A DNA stretch of 64,000 nucleotides from Picochlorum sp. 'celeri' (Eukaryota > Chlorophyta > Trebouxiophyceae): positions 186,001-250,000 of the forward strand of contig JAACMV010000003.1 of the NCBI GenBank assembly GCA_010909725.1, in the 5' to 3' direction. Made by a program: the position numbers and the translations under genes. The notes under the pieces were generated by a model, which made no database searches, was not told the DNA's origin, and was given only the letters and a program-made list of their open reading frames with translations. Below are positions 18,100 to 27,745 of the stretch, piece after piece; within the stretch, counting starts at the first letter, position 1, and each line of letters begins with the position of its first letter.

Positions 18100-19416
18100 T
18101 TAGTTATCCTGCTGATCAGTTGTCTTCTGCTCCTTTGCTGCGCGTGGGTACATGGCCTTGCCCTGTGAAAAGTTTTCCTTCCTAGCTGCAGCTGCTTTGA
18201 TTCTATGGGTGCTTTTCGGAGTCACATATCTATACTTATCCACATCTCCACCCACTGGAACGATCAAATTGAAAGCTGACTTGTAAAACAGTCCTATATC
18301 CTTTGCTCTAATTTCACTACTATGTTTTGGTCTGCGCCGTGCCATTGCCACAGCAAAGGACACAGAGTCCTCCACAAAGTGCTGTGCCAACAACTCAAAC
18401 GCAAGGTCGGCTTCTTTCGACATTTCAAAGCCCGAGCCGCAACTTCGCTGCAACAGATGCTGTGCTCTCTTAGACGGTAAGAATCTCTTCTCATCATCAT
18501 TGCTGGGCACAGTAATGGTGGGAAACTGCTCCCGAAGGGTATGCTGTGCATCAGATATTCTCTTCTTGACTTTGTCCTCTAGCGAACTCTTCTTTGTCAC
18601 CACTGCACTTTTTAATTTTGTAGCGGCAATCTGTTCTTTGGAAGGACCAGAACTCGTTGGCTTACTTGCCTTGGACTGCTGTCGAATCATATTTGCCCAC
18701 TGTATGTACGCTCTCAATATTTCTGGCTTATGTTTATCATAATCCGTGACAAATTTTGCCCACATATCCGGGCAAAACTTGAAAAAAGGAAAAAACAGCG
18801 TATCAATGCTTTGCTTCTCATTCAACCGCACTGGATTTGGAAGTTTCACATGAGTCGTTGGGAGCGGGGGAATCTCCTTCATCATCGGCGCATCAGAAGA
18901 TCGTGCACTCTGAGCTTCTGTGGACGATGATACATGCCCCCCTGGGGTGGCAGTTGATGCCGTGAGGGTTCCTCCAGACGGCATGGCACCTTGTACACCT
19001 GCGGGCGCATGGCCTCCCATAACTGCTTGCTGCATGACACCTGGCTGCATAACCCCTCCTTGTTGCATGACTCCTTGCTGCATGACCCCTTGCTGCATGA
19101 TTCCTTGCTGTATAGCTGCTGGGTTCCCATACGCATTCGGATTCATAGGCATACCGCTCTGAATAGGCAACACAACATGTCCTTGTGGACGGGGCTGCTG
19201 TTGTCCCATCCCCATGCCCAACCCAGTCCCATTATCCACGCCGTAACCATGCATTTGCATCCTATTATTAGAGTTGCCATTGTTATTATTCATATTGCTA
19301 TTGTGGGGAAAGTTTCCTGCGAGCAAATCAAATGTCCAATCGTCACAACACACGCGACACGCAGCCAACACACCCCTCTTCTTTCCCTCAGACTCCTCAC
19401 ACGTACCTTGATTCAT
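18100..19416 (-). CDS. TAF12: TAF12-like TFIID/SAGA histone-fold subunit
   Basis: A 438-residue protein. Residues ~45-190 are low complexity (Asn-, Gly-, Gln- and Met-rich), including a tandem MQQGV-type repeat. The C-terminal third contains a histone fold: RFLPSKRAQHLLQRSC, EADLAFELLAQHFVEDSVSFAVAMARRR and SSEIRAKDIGLFYKSAFNLIVPVGGD, then STHRIKAAA. This order corresponds to TAF12 (L..LV...D, E..LLQ.AD.F....V..AC..A.HR, LEVKD...HLE..WN...PGF, then T.AHK.R). TAF12 pairs with TAF4 in TFIID and with Ada1 in SAGA. The long N-terminus and the ~80 residues before the fold are unlike the short animal form. The call rests on the last ~100 residues. Confidence 0.68.
   Translation of the reverse strand: MNQGTCEESEGKKRGVLAACRVCCDDWTFDLLAGNFPHNSNMNNNNGNSNNRMQMHGYGVDNGTGLGMGMGQQQPRPQGHVVLPIQSGMPMNPNAYGNPAAIQQGIMQQGVMQQGVMQQGGVMQPGVMQQAVMGGHAPAGVQGAMPSGGTLTASTATPGGHVSSSTEAQSARSSDAPMMKEIPPLPTTHVKLPNPVRLNEKQSIDTLFFPFFKFCPDMWAKFVTDYDKHKPEILRAYIQWANMIRQQSKASKPTSSGPSKEQIAATKLKSAVVTKKSSLEDKVKKRISDAQHTLREQFPTITVPSNDDEKRFLPSKRAQHLLQRSCGSGFEMSKEADLAFELLAQHFVEDSVSFAVAMARRRPKHSSEIRAKDIGLFYKSAFNLIVPVGGDVDKYRYVTPKSTHRIKAAAARKENFSQGKAMYPRAAKEQKTTDQQDN
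19026..19120 (-). repeat. Degenerate 15-mer tandem repeat within TAF12-like gene
   Basis: About six copies of a 15-nt unit (CTTGCTGCATGACCC and variants on the plus strand) encode MQQGV/MQQGI/MQPGV on the minus strand. Copy number is likely to vary between strains. Confidence 0.8.
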
Positions 19417-19803
19417 ATCTTCTATTACATGGACGACTGACCCGCGTCAGCAGCCTCGTTGGATGTCCAGACTTGCCCGTCTGCTAAAACGACACTCGTA
19501 CTCAACGCATGTGCTTACAGAACAGTCTCATTGAATACCTAATGATTTCTATATAATTTCTATGTGTACAGCAGGCGTGTGACGGTGAGATATCATGATG
19601 CTGGAGAAATCCTCGATCCTTGAAATTCCGTATAAAAAACGTTAAATAATTTAAAGCAATGTCCATCATCATTGAGGAATACATGCCGCACAGCGACCCT
19701 TCCAAAGAAAACATATATCGATATTTTTCTAGTGTCCGATACATCGCACAGAGAGGGCCCTGAATATACACACGGGTGGGAGTTCACTCGGATCATTGTC
19801 TTT
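19417..19803. other. Divergent intergenic region
   Basis: These 387 bp separate the starts of TAF12 (minus) and VPS35 (plus). The VPS35 frame is open upstream to 19672, but that extension does not resemble the family and I count it as 5' UTR. No other feature is seen. Confidence 0.45.
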
Positions 19804-22140
19804 ATGGCTGCCCACGTTCAGCCTCAGAATGGCCTGGGTGTGGTTCGGGATGATCAAGACTCCTGGTTGAATCAGGCGACAAAGACAGTCAAGCGAGCTG
19901 CGTATTATATGCGTCAGGCGGTAGAAGAGTCCAACTTGGAGGATGCCCTTCGTCACTCTGCCGTGTTGTTGGGGGAGTTACGGACATCGCATCTGGGTCC
20001 ACAGAAATATTTTGAATTGTACATGAGTGTTTTTAATGAGATGCGTGATCTGGAGGGGTTTTTCTTGGCAAAAATCAACGGTTCGGAGGAATTTGCGAGG
20101 GAGTTGTATCACAAGGTACAGCATGCTGGTAATGTCGTACCTCGTCTGTATCTTCTCTGTACTGTCGGGTCGTGTGCCATTCGGTCACATGTGTGTGATG
20201 CGGAAAGTTTGTTGCGGGATATGGAGGATATGTGTAAAGGTGTGCAGCATCCTATTCGAGGATTGTTTTTGAGGGCATATCTGGTGCAGCAATGTAGAGG
20301 GTTATTGCCGGATGAAGAGGGTGGTTCTGTGAATGATTCGATTCGGTTTTTGTTGGAAAATTTTATAGAGATGAATAAATTGTGGGTGAGGATGCGGCGA
20401 CAGGGTGATATGGATGAGAGGGCTGTGAGAGCACGAGAAAAGGAGAGGGAGCAGCTGGCAGATTTGGTTGGGAAGAATCTGACGCAGTTGTCCCAGTTGG
20501 AGAACTTGAGGTTTGATGTGTACAAAGAGATGGTGCTGCCGAGGATATTAGAGCAAGTTGTATCGTGTAAGGATGAGTTGGCGCAGGGATATCTGATGGA
20601 ATGCATCACTGCTGCGTTTCCAGATGAGTTTCAGATTGGCACCATTGATCAGCTGTTGGATGCTTTGCCAAAGCTCGAGCCAGGAGTCGTGCTTGCGTCC
20701 GTGCTTGGATCAATGCTGGATAGATTGGCACAGTACACGAAGAATACTCCAGCCGTGGTGCAGAGTTTAGATGATATGCAGGCGTTTCATAAGATTAGCA
20801 ATGCTGTGGAGGCATCGACACAAGCTCATGCAGAGCTCTCTGGGGATTCTGTGGCATCCATGTATGGAGGGCTTTTAACGTTTGCTGAAGTGGTGTATCC
20901 TGATCGATTAGAGTATGTAGACAATATCTTAGAAAAGACGGCCAGTGTTTTGGAGGGGAAGAAACCATATGGGAATGGTAGAACAGAAAAAAAGGTGATG
21001 GATTTGCTGAGTATTCCCTTGGAAAAGTACGAGTTGAAGACTGTTCTTGGACTGCGGCATTTCACCACTTTAATAGATGCTCTTGGTGAGACGAAGAAGA
21101 AGGATTTTGCGATGAGAATTGCAACAATGGCATGTCAGAGGGGAGATGTCCTCACAGATGCGGGGTCGTGTGTGGCCCTGTTGAATATTGTTGAGAGAAT
21201 CTTGACAGGTGATGAGGACGATGTTGAAGATGATGCATCTCTTATGGCGAAATTGATGCATTGTTTCAATATAGAGTCGACGTCTGACCACATCCGTTTT
21301 TTGATGGACGTTTTTGAGCGTGTATCCAAACATGGCACACCAGCAATCAAGCATGTTGGTCCTGCGGTTGTGTTCAGCGCAACACGCAGCATTCATGCGA
21401 GCCATGATCGACAAAGCTCAAGCATGGATGATGTGAAAGAGTGGTATGTATTTCTGGTGCGAGTGTGCAAGGCAGTTGCCAATGCATCTGCCCCAGGTAT
21501 TGCTATTCAGTTATTGCTCAGAGTTGGCGTTGCCAGTCAGGATGAACTGCTTGCGTACGAATGCTTCGAGCATGCCTGTATTCTCTATGAAGACTTTATT
21601 TTCGACTCAAAAGAATGCAGCACTGCTTTGTACAGCATCATACATGCGTTGTACAAGTGTGGGGCACTGGCAGGAGACTCGCGACGCATGCTTGCATTCA
21701 AGGCAACGTCATACTGTTCGAAGCTCTTGAGGAGAAAAGATCAATGCCGTGCGATACTCGCATGCTGTCACATATATTGGCAGGAAAAGGACGAGAATAG
21801 TTCTGGTGTGGAAGGTAGCCTTTCGCGGGATGGTGCTTCTGTTTTGAAATTGCTTGAGAGAGCTGAGAGAACTGTTCATGCTCTCATGGAACAAAATACC
21901 CTCATGGAACGCAGCGCAGAGGAATATGCAGAGCCCGGTTATTTAATGGTAGACATACTTGACAAATATACAATATTCAAAAAGAAGGGCGTGGAAGAAA
22001 TTACGGCAGAGTCTATAGACAAGATTATTCGTGAAACTGATGCTGTCATGCAATCAACTCATGTAGTTGAGGCAGGTGATGTCACCTTGCAAGCGTATTA
22101 CAAAACATCCCTTGTAGCCTTGAAGAATACCACGTCATGA
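19804..22140 (+). CDS. VPS35: Retromer subunit VPS35
   Basis: A 778-residue alpha-solenoid protein. The start is the ATG at 19804 (MAAHVQPQNG), followed by the conserved LNQATKTVKRAAYYMRQAVEE helix. The family signature PRLYLLCTVGS lies near residue 117 and HPIRGLFLRAYLVQ near 152; these bind VPS26 and the RAB7/SNX3 membrane face. The C-terminal part contains the HEAT-repeat segment that binds VPS29. VPS35 is the core of retromer, which recycles cargo receptors from endosomes to the Golgi or plasma membrane. It fits with the UVRAG/VPS38 gene nearby, whose product makes the PI3P that retromer sorting nexins read. Its stop shares the palindrome TCATGA with the opposing gene. Confidence 0.93.
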   Translation: MAAHVQPQNGLGVVRDDQDSWLNQATKTVKRAAYYMRQAVEESNLEDALRHSAVLLGELRTSHLGPQKYFELYMSVFNEMRDLEGFFLAKINGSEEFARELYHKVQHAGNVVPRLYLLCTVGSCAIRSHVCDAESLLRDMEDMCKGVQHPIRGLFLRAYLVQQCRGLLPDEEGGSVNDSIRFLLENFIEMNKLWVRMRRQGDMDERAVRAREKEREQLADLVGKNLTQLSQLENLRFDVYKEMVLPRILEQVVSCKDELAQGYLMECITAAFPDEFQIGTIDQLLDALPKLEPGVVLASVLGSMLDRLAQYTKNTPAVVQSLDDMQAFHKISNAVEASTQAHAELSGDSVASMYGGLLTFAEVVYPDRLEYVDNILEKTASVLEGKKPYGNGRTEKKVMDLLSIPLEKYELKTVLGLRHFTTLIDALGETKKKDFAMRIATMACQRGDVLTDAGSCVALLNIVERILTGDEDDVEDDASLMAKLMHCFNIESTSDHIRFLMDVFERVSKHGTPAIKHVGPAVVFSATRSIHASHDRQSSSMDDVKEWYVFLVRVCKAVANASAPGIAIQLLLRVGVASQDELLAYECFEHACILYEDFIFDSKECSTALYSIIHALYKCGALAGDSRRMLAFKATSYCSKLLRRKDQCRAILACCHIYWQEKDENSSGVEGSLSRDGASVLKLLERAERTVHALMEQNTLMERSAEEYAEPGYLMVDILDKYTIFKKKGVEEITAESIDKIIRETDAVMQSTHVVEAGDVTLQAYYKTSLVALKNTTS

Positions 22141-23427
22141 ATCCAGAAAATACCGCCTATCAATAGTTTTAGAATGTACAATATTTTGTAACAATCCCTC
22201 TTGGTCATCTATAACATCCACCAGGAGACATGCACGTGCTATAGCTCTTGTTCTCATCAGCAATTCCTGGTGCTCCTTGAGATTTGAAAGCGCATTCACA
22301 GGAGGAACTCTCTTTTTCACCACATATGTTTTATAAAAAGATCGAAGGACTGTCAGCATACACTGTATGTACTCATCATCACGCGCCATTTGGAATATTC
22401 GCATGCCTTTTGAAGCAGATTTTGAAACCAAAAATGCCGAGGGTGTGTTTGAGCACAACATCTGAAACTGAAGCTGCGGCACATGTAGAACATCAACGTA
22501 TTCTCTTGGACCTCTATCTCTCACATGAAATGCACATTTGCCACGAGACGAACAAGAGAACGTGAATGGACAGGAATTTTTCACCTCGACTACAGCACAT
22601 GCATCCAGAAAGCTTCCAAATGTAGATACAGCAACAGATTTGTCGCAAGTATCCATGCACAATGCATCAGGTGTTGCTCCAATAGGAGGTAAATCATCAG
22701 GAGAAAACCCCCGCAAACGAATCTCGTCGTCGTTTAACGCAAATAGCCCAACCTCAAACAACATTTTATCAGTACGCCAATGCTCACAGAGAATGGCAAG
22801 GGTTGTTGCTTCTTGGGCAGAACCCCATGCGCATCGAACTTTATTAATATCTTTCATACTTTTCAAACTGCGAGCTTTTCGCAGCTTCAGTCCCTCGAAT
22901 GCCTCCTCATCAGTATCATTCCCATGTCGTAAACCTTGTTGGTTTGCCAACACATGGGCCTGCTCATTCCTCATACGCCCATGAGCATCTCCTTCTGCGC
23001 CTGTTGCAGCGCCTATATCATATACATCATCGCAAAGATGATGATAGACGGAAACGATACGGTTGTGAGACAGCCAGCTCTTGTGTAACCGCAGTACTTT
23101 ACCAGCACAAGGTTCATAGAAACCCAATGCAGCATTCAGATTCCCAGTCGTCAATCTACCCGCATGCAACCTACTCCACAGAACATCATCTTCCTTAATA
23201 TAACGATACGATGCTCGACCGTACTCCAACGTCACATCATCACGCTCTGGCAAGCATACAAAAGATGGATGTCCTCGAAGCACAGACAGACTTGGGATTG
23301 CTCCATACCAAACATTTGGCATCATACCATGCATTCTCGGCGCTTTTTTCTTGCTCGTTGACCTCGATTCCTGAATCCCTGAATCAGATGCGGCATTCAA
23401 TATCACCTGATGAGGAATAAGCGCCAT
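22135..23427 (-). CDS. YqaJ/lambda-exonuclease-type PD-(D/E)XK nuclease
   Basis: A 430-residue protein from the ATG at 23427 (MALIPHQ); the open frame starts at a TTG 12 codons upstream. It carries the YqaJ-like nuclease core: CAWGSAQEATTLAIL (Glu near the start of the fold), IGATPDALC (active-site Asp), VVEVKNSCPF (ExK) and HVPQLQFQMLCS (the Gln helix). These are the catalytic residues of the restriction-endonuclease-like fold used by phage recombinases and by organellar exonucleases of plants. The ~180 residues before the core are unrecognised. It could process 5' DNA ends in recombination or act in an organelle. Viral or phage ancestry of the family is known, but base composition here looks like its neighbours. 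The last 6 nt overlap the VPS35 stop. Confidence 0.75.
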   Translation of the reverse strand: MALIPHQVILNAASDSGIQESRSTSKKKAPRMHGMMPNVWYGAIPSLSVLRGHPSFVCLPERDDVTLEYGRASYRYIKEDDVLWSRLHAGRLTTGNLNAALGFYEPCAGKVLRLHKSWLSHNRIVSVYHHLCDDVYDIGAATGAEGDAHGRMRNEQAHVLANQQGLRHGNDTDEEAFEGLKLRKARSLKSMKDINKVRCAWGSAQEATTLAILCEHWRTDKMLFEVGLFALNDDEIRLRGFSPDDLPPIGATPDALCMDTCDKSVAVSTFGSFLDACAVVEVKNSCPFTFSCSSRGKCAFHVRDRGPREYVDVLHVPQLQFQMLCSNTPSAFLVSKSASKGMRIFQMARDDEYIQCMLTVLRSFYKTYVVKKRVPPVNALSNLKEHQELLMRTRAIARACLLVDVIDDQEGLLQNIVHSKTIDRRYFLDS

Positions 23428-23846
23428 GGTTCCCTTTGAGACGAGAGAAAGAGAAAGAAGCAAAAAGTTTTTCCTTTCTTCTCTCTCCTACCAATCAACG
23501 CTCATGCGTATTCACAAAAATCTGAATTTGTTTTTCTAAATCACGTTGAAAATATGGCGCGTCGACCAAACTTCAGTCTTCTTCTTCTTCATGTCGTAGT
23601 TGCTGCATCTCTCTTTGGTGTTAAACGCAGCTGTCCGAATACAAGCGCGACAAGGTGGTATTTAAAAAAATTACATACAATCTAGTCGATTCGATGCATA
23701 CTATAAAACATATACGATTGCGCACCGCAAACTATTCAAGGAACAGGGTATGATGATGGAAAACGACAACAACAACAACAAGTGCTAGAAATCACAAAAA
23801 GAACAGAAAGGCTCAGACCCAACATTTGGTATCCAGATCCATAGAA
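23428..23846. other. Intergenic region with one small candidate ORF
   Basis: These 419 bp lie between two minus-strand genes and should hold the YqaJ-nuclease promoter. A TCAACGC site is at 23495-23501 and a CTT run at 23577-23597. A 43-codon plus-strand frame (23554-23685) is listed separately. No RNA gene is recognised. Confidence 0.45.
23554..23685 (+). CDS. Possible 43-residue small membrane protein
   Basis: An ATG frame begins MARRPNFSLLLLHVVVAASL and contains one hydrophobic segment (residues ~8-22) after a basic start, the layout of small mitochondrial or ER membrane proteins. I recognise no family, and the hydrophobic part comes partly from a CTT repeat, so chance is a serious alternative. 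It lies antisense to nothing and has its own gap. Confidence 0.22.
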   Translation: MARRPNFSLLLLHVVVAASLFGVKRSCPNTSATRWYLKKLHTI

Positions 23847-24818
23847 TTATTGTTGGGTGGTATCTCCTTTCATTGCCTGCTTGACTGGTGCATGTTCCAC
23901 CACCACCTTTTTGTTATAGTACACATCTTCATCCTCACTGTCCACGGCATCATACTCACTGTAATACCTTCTGCGCATGCATTGCACCAGTTGAAGCATC
24001 AGCAGCGACCAAACAGCTGTGCTGAGACCAATCAATGCGACAAAGATAATGAGGCCAATGTTCAGGTTCCCTTCTTCATCCCACAAGTTCCAGTCAATAG
24101 TGTCTGCATCTCCATTAGCAGATCTCAGTCTGGAGGACCAGTCAGTGATGCGGGATTCGGCACTCTGCCACCACGATGATACGTGTTCTTTCATGGAATT
24201 CATGCATCGTTTGTGTACATTCCACCAGGTCGATGGCTCCTCTGGCTCCTGGTGATGCTCCATGTGGTGGGCAACGTGTTGGGAAATGACATCAGAATAC
24301 CTCGTCTCCAATTCCTCCTGTAACAGAGGGAGACTCTCCACCAATCGAAGCATCATGTCTCTTGGAGACTCCATAGAACCGCGCATTGGTCCGTCCATCA
24401 TATGCTCCACCCGGCGCATAAATCCTGGGCATCTCACCATTCTCTGGTGAATGATTGGCATGTCCATCTTCCTTGGGAATTTATCGGATTCAGATGTCGC
24501 CACATGCACACTTTCCACAACAAATGGTCCTCCTCTTCTTCCTAGAGCCCACAATGGGCCATTCACAACAATATCAACAGCAGAGTCTGGCATCTTCCTC
24601 TGGGGACCTCCCTCATGTCCCATCATCATGACCGTCGTCATCTTCCTCTCGCTATTGTCTGAGTCGCCATCATCGCCATGATGATGATGATGATGGTGAC
24701 CATGGTGATGACCGTAGGTATCCTCCATATCCATCCCGTGTCTATACCCAGACGCACACGTGGCCAACAACAGCCACAGGAGAGCTGTCGACAAGACCAT
24801 GGCTTTCTGGGTTCTCAT
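23847..24818 (-). CDS. Histidine-rich secreted type I membrane protein, unknown
   Basis: A 323-residue protein. A signal peptide (MVLSTALLWLLLATCASG) is followed by a His cluster (residues ~38-47, GHHHGHHHHHHHGDD) and a second Met/His-rich stretch (VAHHMEHHQ). The lumenal or extracellular part (~25-255) is rich in Met, His, Asp and Arg. A single transmembrane helix (IGLIIFVALIGLSTAVWSLLML, ~257-278) precedes a short acidic cytosolic tail (YDAVDSEDEDVYYNK). I recognise no known family. The His/Met clusters suggest binding of Cu, Zn or Ni, but low-complexity CAT repeats can arise neutrally. Intact frame with a clear topology, so a real gene. Confidence 0.7.
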   Translation of the reverse strand: MRTQKAMVLSTALLWLLLATCASGYRHGMDMEDTYGHHHGHHHHHHHGDDGDSDNSERKMTTVMMMGHEGGPQRKMPDSAVDIVVNGPLWALGRRGGPFVVESVHVATSESDKFPRKMDMPIIHQRMVRCPGFMRRVEHMMDGPMRGSMESPRDMMLRLVESLPLLQEELETRYSDVISQHVAHHMEHHQEPEEPSTWWNVHKRCMNSMKEHVSSWWQSAESRITDWSSRLRSANGDADTIDWNLWDEEGNLNIGLIIFVALIGLSTAVWSLLMLQLVQCMRRRYYSEYDAVDSEDEDVYYNKKVVVEHAPVKQAMKGDTTQQ

Positions 24819-25276
24819 TCTGGGTGCCGTGTATCTTCAATATTGCATCCAAATATACCAAAATCTGACTATTTTATGACTCTATACGCGGTATTTCCAA
24901 AAGCCGGAAATCCCGAGGGGTATCACGTTTCTGTGGATTGCTCCGTCTCGTATGACCCAACTAGAAGCTTGTGATGGTCGATAATAATTCTCTATCGCCA
25001 AGAGAGCATTAAATTTATATATCTGTCGACCCAAGGCTATGACGGCGAGTATCATATCATCAAACACGTGACGTTTGGGATGAGTCTACAGTGTCCGGTC
25101 AACTAATGCCTTTGATAGTAGTAGTCTGTATTGACATACTCTAACGCGCTCTGGCTTCTTCTCACGGCGTTTGTTGTTGCTGTGTGTCCAATACAAGCGT
25201 GTCGAGGAGGATCATGAATGGCACACACACATGTATGCGACTCTATATCTCTCATGCCAACATGGACATCGAAAAG
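24819..25276. other. Intergenic region upstream of the His-rich gene
   Basis: These 458 bp separate two minus-strand genes. They hold CGGTCAAC (25095-25102), related to the GTCAACGC element, and CACGTGACGT (25065-25074), a G-box/CRE-like core. No gene is visible. Confidence 0.4.
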
Positions 25277-26260
25277 TTACATGCATGCTTGCTGTAGATG
25301 CTGGAGGAATTTCTTATTACGTCTCGCATTCACCCCAATATCGCTGACTCCAAGTCTCAACTGCCCCTGTGCACGTACCGAGATACCCGATCCATCCTCA
25401 GCATCCTGTATGCTCATAAACAGATCGTCTGCGAATCCAAACACAGTGCTTAATATCCGAGCATGAATGAATGTGCTCCCGTCTTCATCTGTAGTGTCCT
25501 CTAGTATGGTGGAGAAGGCATGTGACTGGACAACCCATTCTCGTGCAATCTGGCCAATGTCATCCTTGGATGCGCATGCTGATGACGGTGATGCATGAAT
25601 AATCTCAGCTTCTATATCCTTGGGCGTCTTCGTAGGTTCGGGTCGCTTTTTTGCCTCACCCAATAATGCTCTAGTATTCTTTTCATTCTGTTCCTTGATC
25701 TTGCGTGGCAATTCTTCCTTCTTCTTCTTCTCCCCACCAGTGGCACGTCTCTCGCGAGTACTACTATCCACAGTTGCCTTCTTTCTCGGTATCGTGATGA
25801 CTGCCTCGATTCTATTGCACCCTAAATACGGAGATGGTGCAGACTCTTGACAACTGGACGGAAATGTATGGATCCCTGGATCAGGACTGTAGACATGGAT
25901 TGCAATACACGCTCCAACATACACTGCCACCAGAAACATGGGCCATCGAAACACAGTAAACAGTTTTCGAATTCCATGACTACCCCAGGACACAATTTTA
26001 TCAATCATCCATGGAAGAGAGGTTGATTTATTCGTCATGTATGCAGTGCTCAGTGCTGTCATTCCTGTCTTGGCCACCGACAGGGCCAAGGCAACGCCAA
26101 ACCAGTACCTCCACAATAGACTAAGCACCGCATGCGTAGCTCCTAGTCCAATGAAGACGCAGCCAAGTGTAATCCAATAGCATTCAGAGCCACTGCTCGG
26201 CACCGTACTAGCTGCATATTTGCCCTTTTTGGGAGTGTTGGAAGACAGTCTGGGGAGCAT
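25277..26260 (-). CDS. DUF1499-domain membrane protein
   Basis: A 327-residue protein from the ATG at 26260 (the open frame begins at a TTG). It has three hydrophobic helices in the first half (ITLGCVFIGLGATHAVLSLLW, FGVALALSVAKTGMTALS, WPMFLVAVYVGACIAIHVY). The C-terminus ends in FADDLFMSIQDAEDGSGISVRAQGQLRLGVSDIGVNARRNKKFL, the characteristic DUF1499 ending (FvDD..f......i.vrS.SR.G.sD.GvNrkRi..l). A Lys/Glu-rich insert (~160-205: KKKKEELPRKIKEQNEKN) interrupts the domain. DUF1499 proteins occur in bacteria, plastid lineages and protists; their function is unknown. The stop lies in TGTAA on this strand. Confidence 0.7.
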   Translation of the reverse strand: MLPRLSSNTPKKGKYAASTVPSSGSECYWITLGCVFIGLGATHAVLSLLWRYWFGVALALSVAKTGMTALSTAYMTNKSTSLPWMIDKIVSWGSHGIRKLFTVFRWPMFLVAVYVGACIAIHVYSPDPGIHTFPSSCQESAPSPYLGCNRIEAVITIPRKKATVDSSTRERRATGGEKKKKEELPRKIKEQNEKNTRALLGEAKKRPEPTKTPKDIEAEIIHASPSSACASKDDIGQIAREWVVQSHAFSTILEDTTDEDGSTFIHARILSTVFGFADDLFMSIQDAEDGSGISVRAQGQLRLGVSDIGVNARRNKKFLQHLQQACM

Positions 26261-26498
26261 TGTCTTCCAACCCAAGCCATATATTCTGTGTATCTATGTA
26301 TTATGATGTATTTGGATTCCATGTATGGTGTATCTCTGACGACTCTAGTTGTTGATTCAAAAAATCATTTTAATTCCGTCAGCGAGGAATAAAATTTCAC
26401 AGGTCTGTTTTTGTTTACCCCACGGTATATGCGCAGGACACTACAATATTTTATTAATATTTTCCTTTTTATAATAGTTTCAAGGATAGACAGTCGCC

Positions 26499-27718
26499 AT
26501 GCCGAAAGGAGGGCCACTGGCGTTTCTGAATAAGAAACATTGGCATCCTGGGAGATTGCAGAACCAAGAAAAGGTATGGAAGAAGGAGCAAGAGGCTGCG
26601 AAAGAGCAGCAGAAATTAGAAGACTTACGGAAGCAGATAGAGGAGGAGCGTGCGAAGGAGGAGTTGAATGCTATGGCTGCAGCTGCAGGAGTGAAAGTGT
26701 ACGTGCATCGAATCCGGACATTGCTGTGTGATACTATCGTTCATTTTTGACCAAACCCATATTGTAATGTTGCAGGAGGGAAGAAAAGTTGGATTGGATG
26801 TATCAGGGTGGTGTAGGAGCGATGCATGATGCCAACCAGAGGGAGGAACAGAAGGGACGTGAGGACCATCCTGCTGGGACACAAGAGCAGATTGCTGGTG
26901 CTGGTGGTGAGCGGGATACATCAAGACCGAGTCTCCCATCGTTTTACGAACAGGATAATCCTTCATCTGCAAACGAGATTTGGCAAAGGCTTCATGGGGA
27001 TCCATTAATGATCATGAAGCAACAAGAGCTGCAAGCAAGGAGGTCTATCGTATCAAATCCAGTTAAAATGGATGCCATCAAGAAGAGGGCAAAGGAAGAA
27101 AAGAGAAAGCGGCATAAAAGTAGTAGGCATCACCGTCACCACCGTCATGGGGATGAGGATGGTGATGATGAAAGGCGAAGGAGACGACGTCATCGCTCAT
27201 CATCGCGGCATAGAAGGCACGATTCTTCATCTCGTCGAGATGAAGAGAGGGCATATAGGCATGAACATAGAAGCTCACAGCGAGACGCATCTCCAGTGCA
27301 GCATCACCTCCCTACACAGCGAGAGGACCCTCCACACAATGGCCCACGATATGGCATTTCGTTTGCCTCAAACGCACCCGAAGCTGTCAGGCAGAAAGAT
27401 AGATCTTCTGTTATTCAAGATACGCAGAAGCGATTGGAAGAAGCCGCCAGGAAAAAGGAGCAAGAACAGCGAGAGCAGGCTGCTCAGAGACACAAGAAGA
27501 GAGTCCACACCACTGGGCGACTGACAGAGGAAGAGAGGCGACGTAAGCTCGAACAAATGAGCATGTCTGCAAAAGAATTTGAGCAACATAGATCGGAGAG
27601 GGTATCCACGTATCAAAACAGAGCTCAGGCTGAAGAAAAAGCCCTGTACGATGCAAACAGAAGCAGCACTCGTGACTTTCTGCGGCGAGAAGCCTTGGAT
27701 CGATTACATAAAACATGA
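26499..27718 (+). CDS. CWC25: Spliceosome-associated factor CWC25 (one intron)
   Basis: Exons 26499-26698 and 26776-27718 give 380 residues. The intron 26699-26775 is 77 nt (GTACGT...TTGCAG). Splicing gives AGVKV-REEKLDWMYQGG. The N-terminal CIR/Cwf25 domain (GPLAFLNKKHWHPGRLQNQEKVWKKEQEA) and the DWMYQG motif are diagnostic. A long Arg/His/Ser-rich region (~180-245) follows, then a C-terminal KLEQMSMSAKEFEQHRSERV segment typical of CWC25. In yeast, Cwc25 joins the Prp2-activated spliceosome and promotes the first transesterification. The gene neighbours LSm5 with 27 bp between stops, so two splicing genes converge. TGTAA (27736-27740) lies 18 nt after the stop. Confidence 0.9.
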
Positions 27719-27745
27719 TTTCACTGTATATCTCTTGTAACACGA

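Noticed and set aside
25277..26260. Bacterial contamination suspected from DUF1499, ViaA and USP families
   Set aside because: These genes alternate with plainly eukaryotic, intron-bearing genes in one continuous sequence of similar composition.
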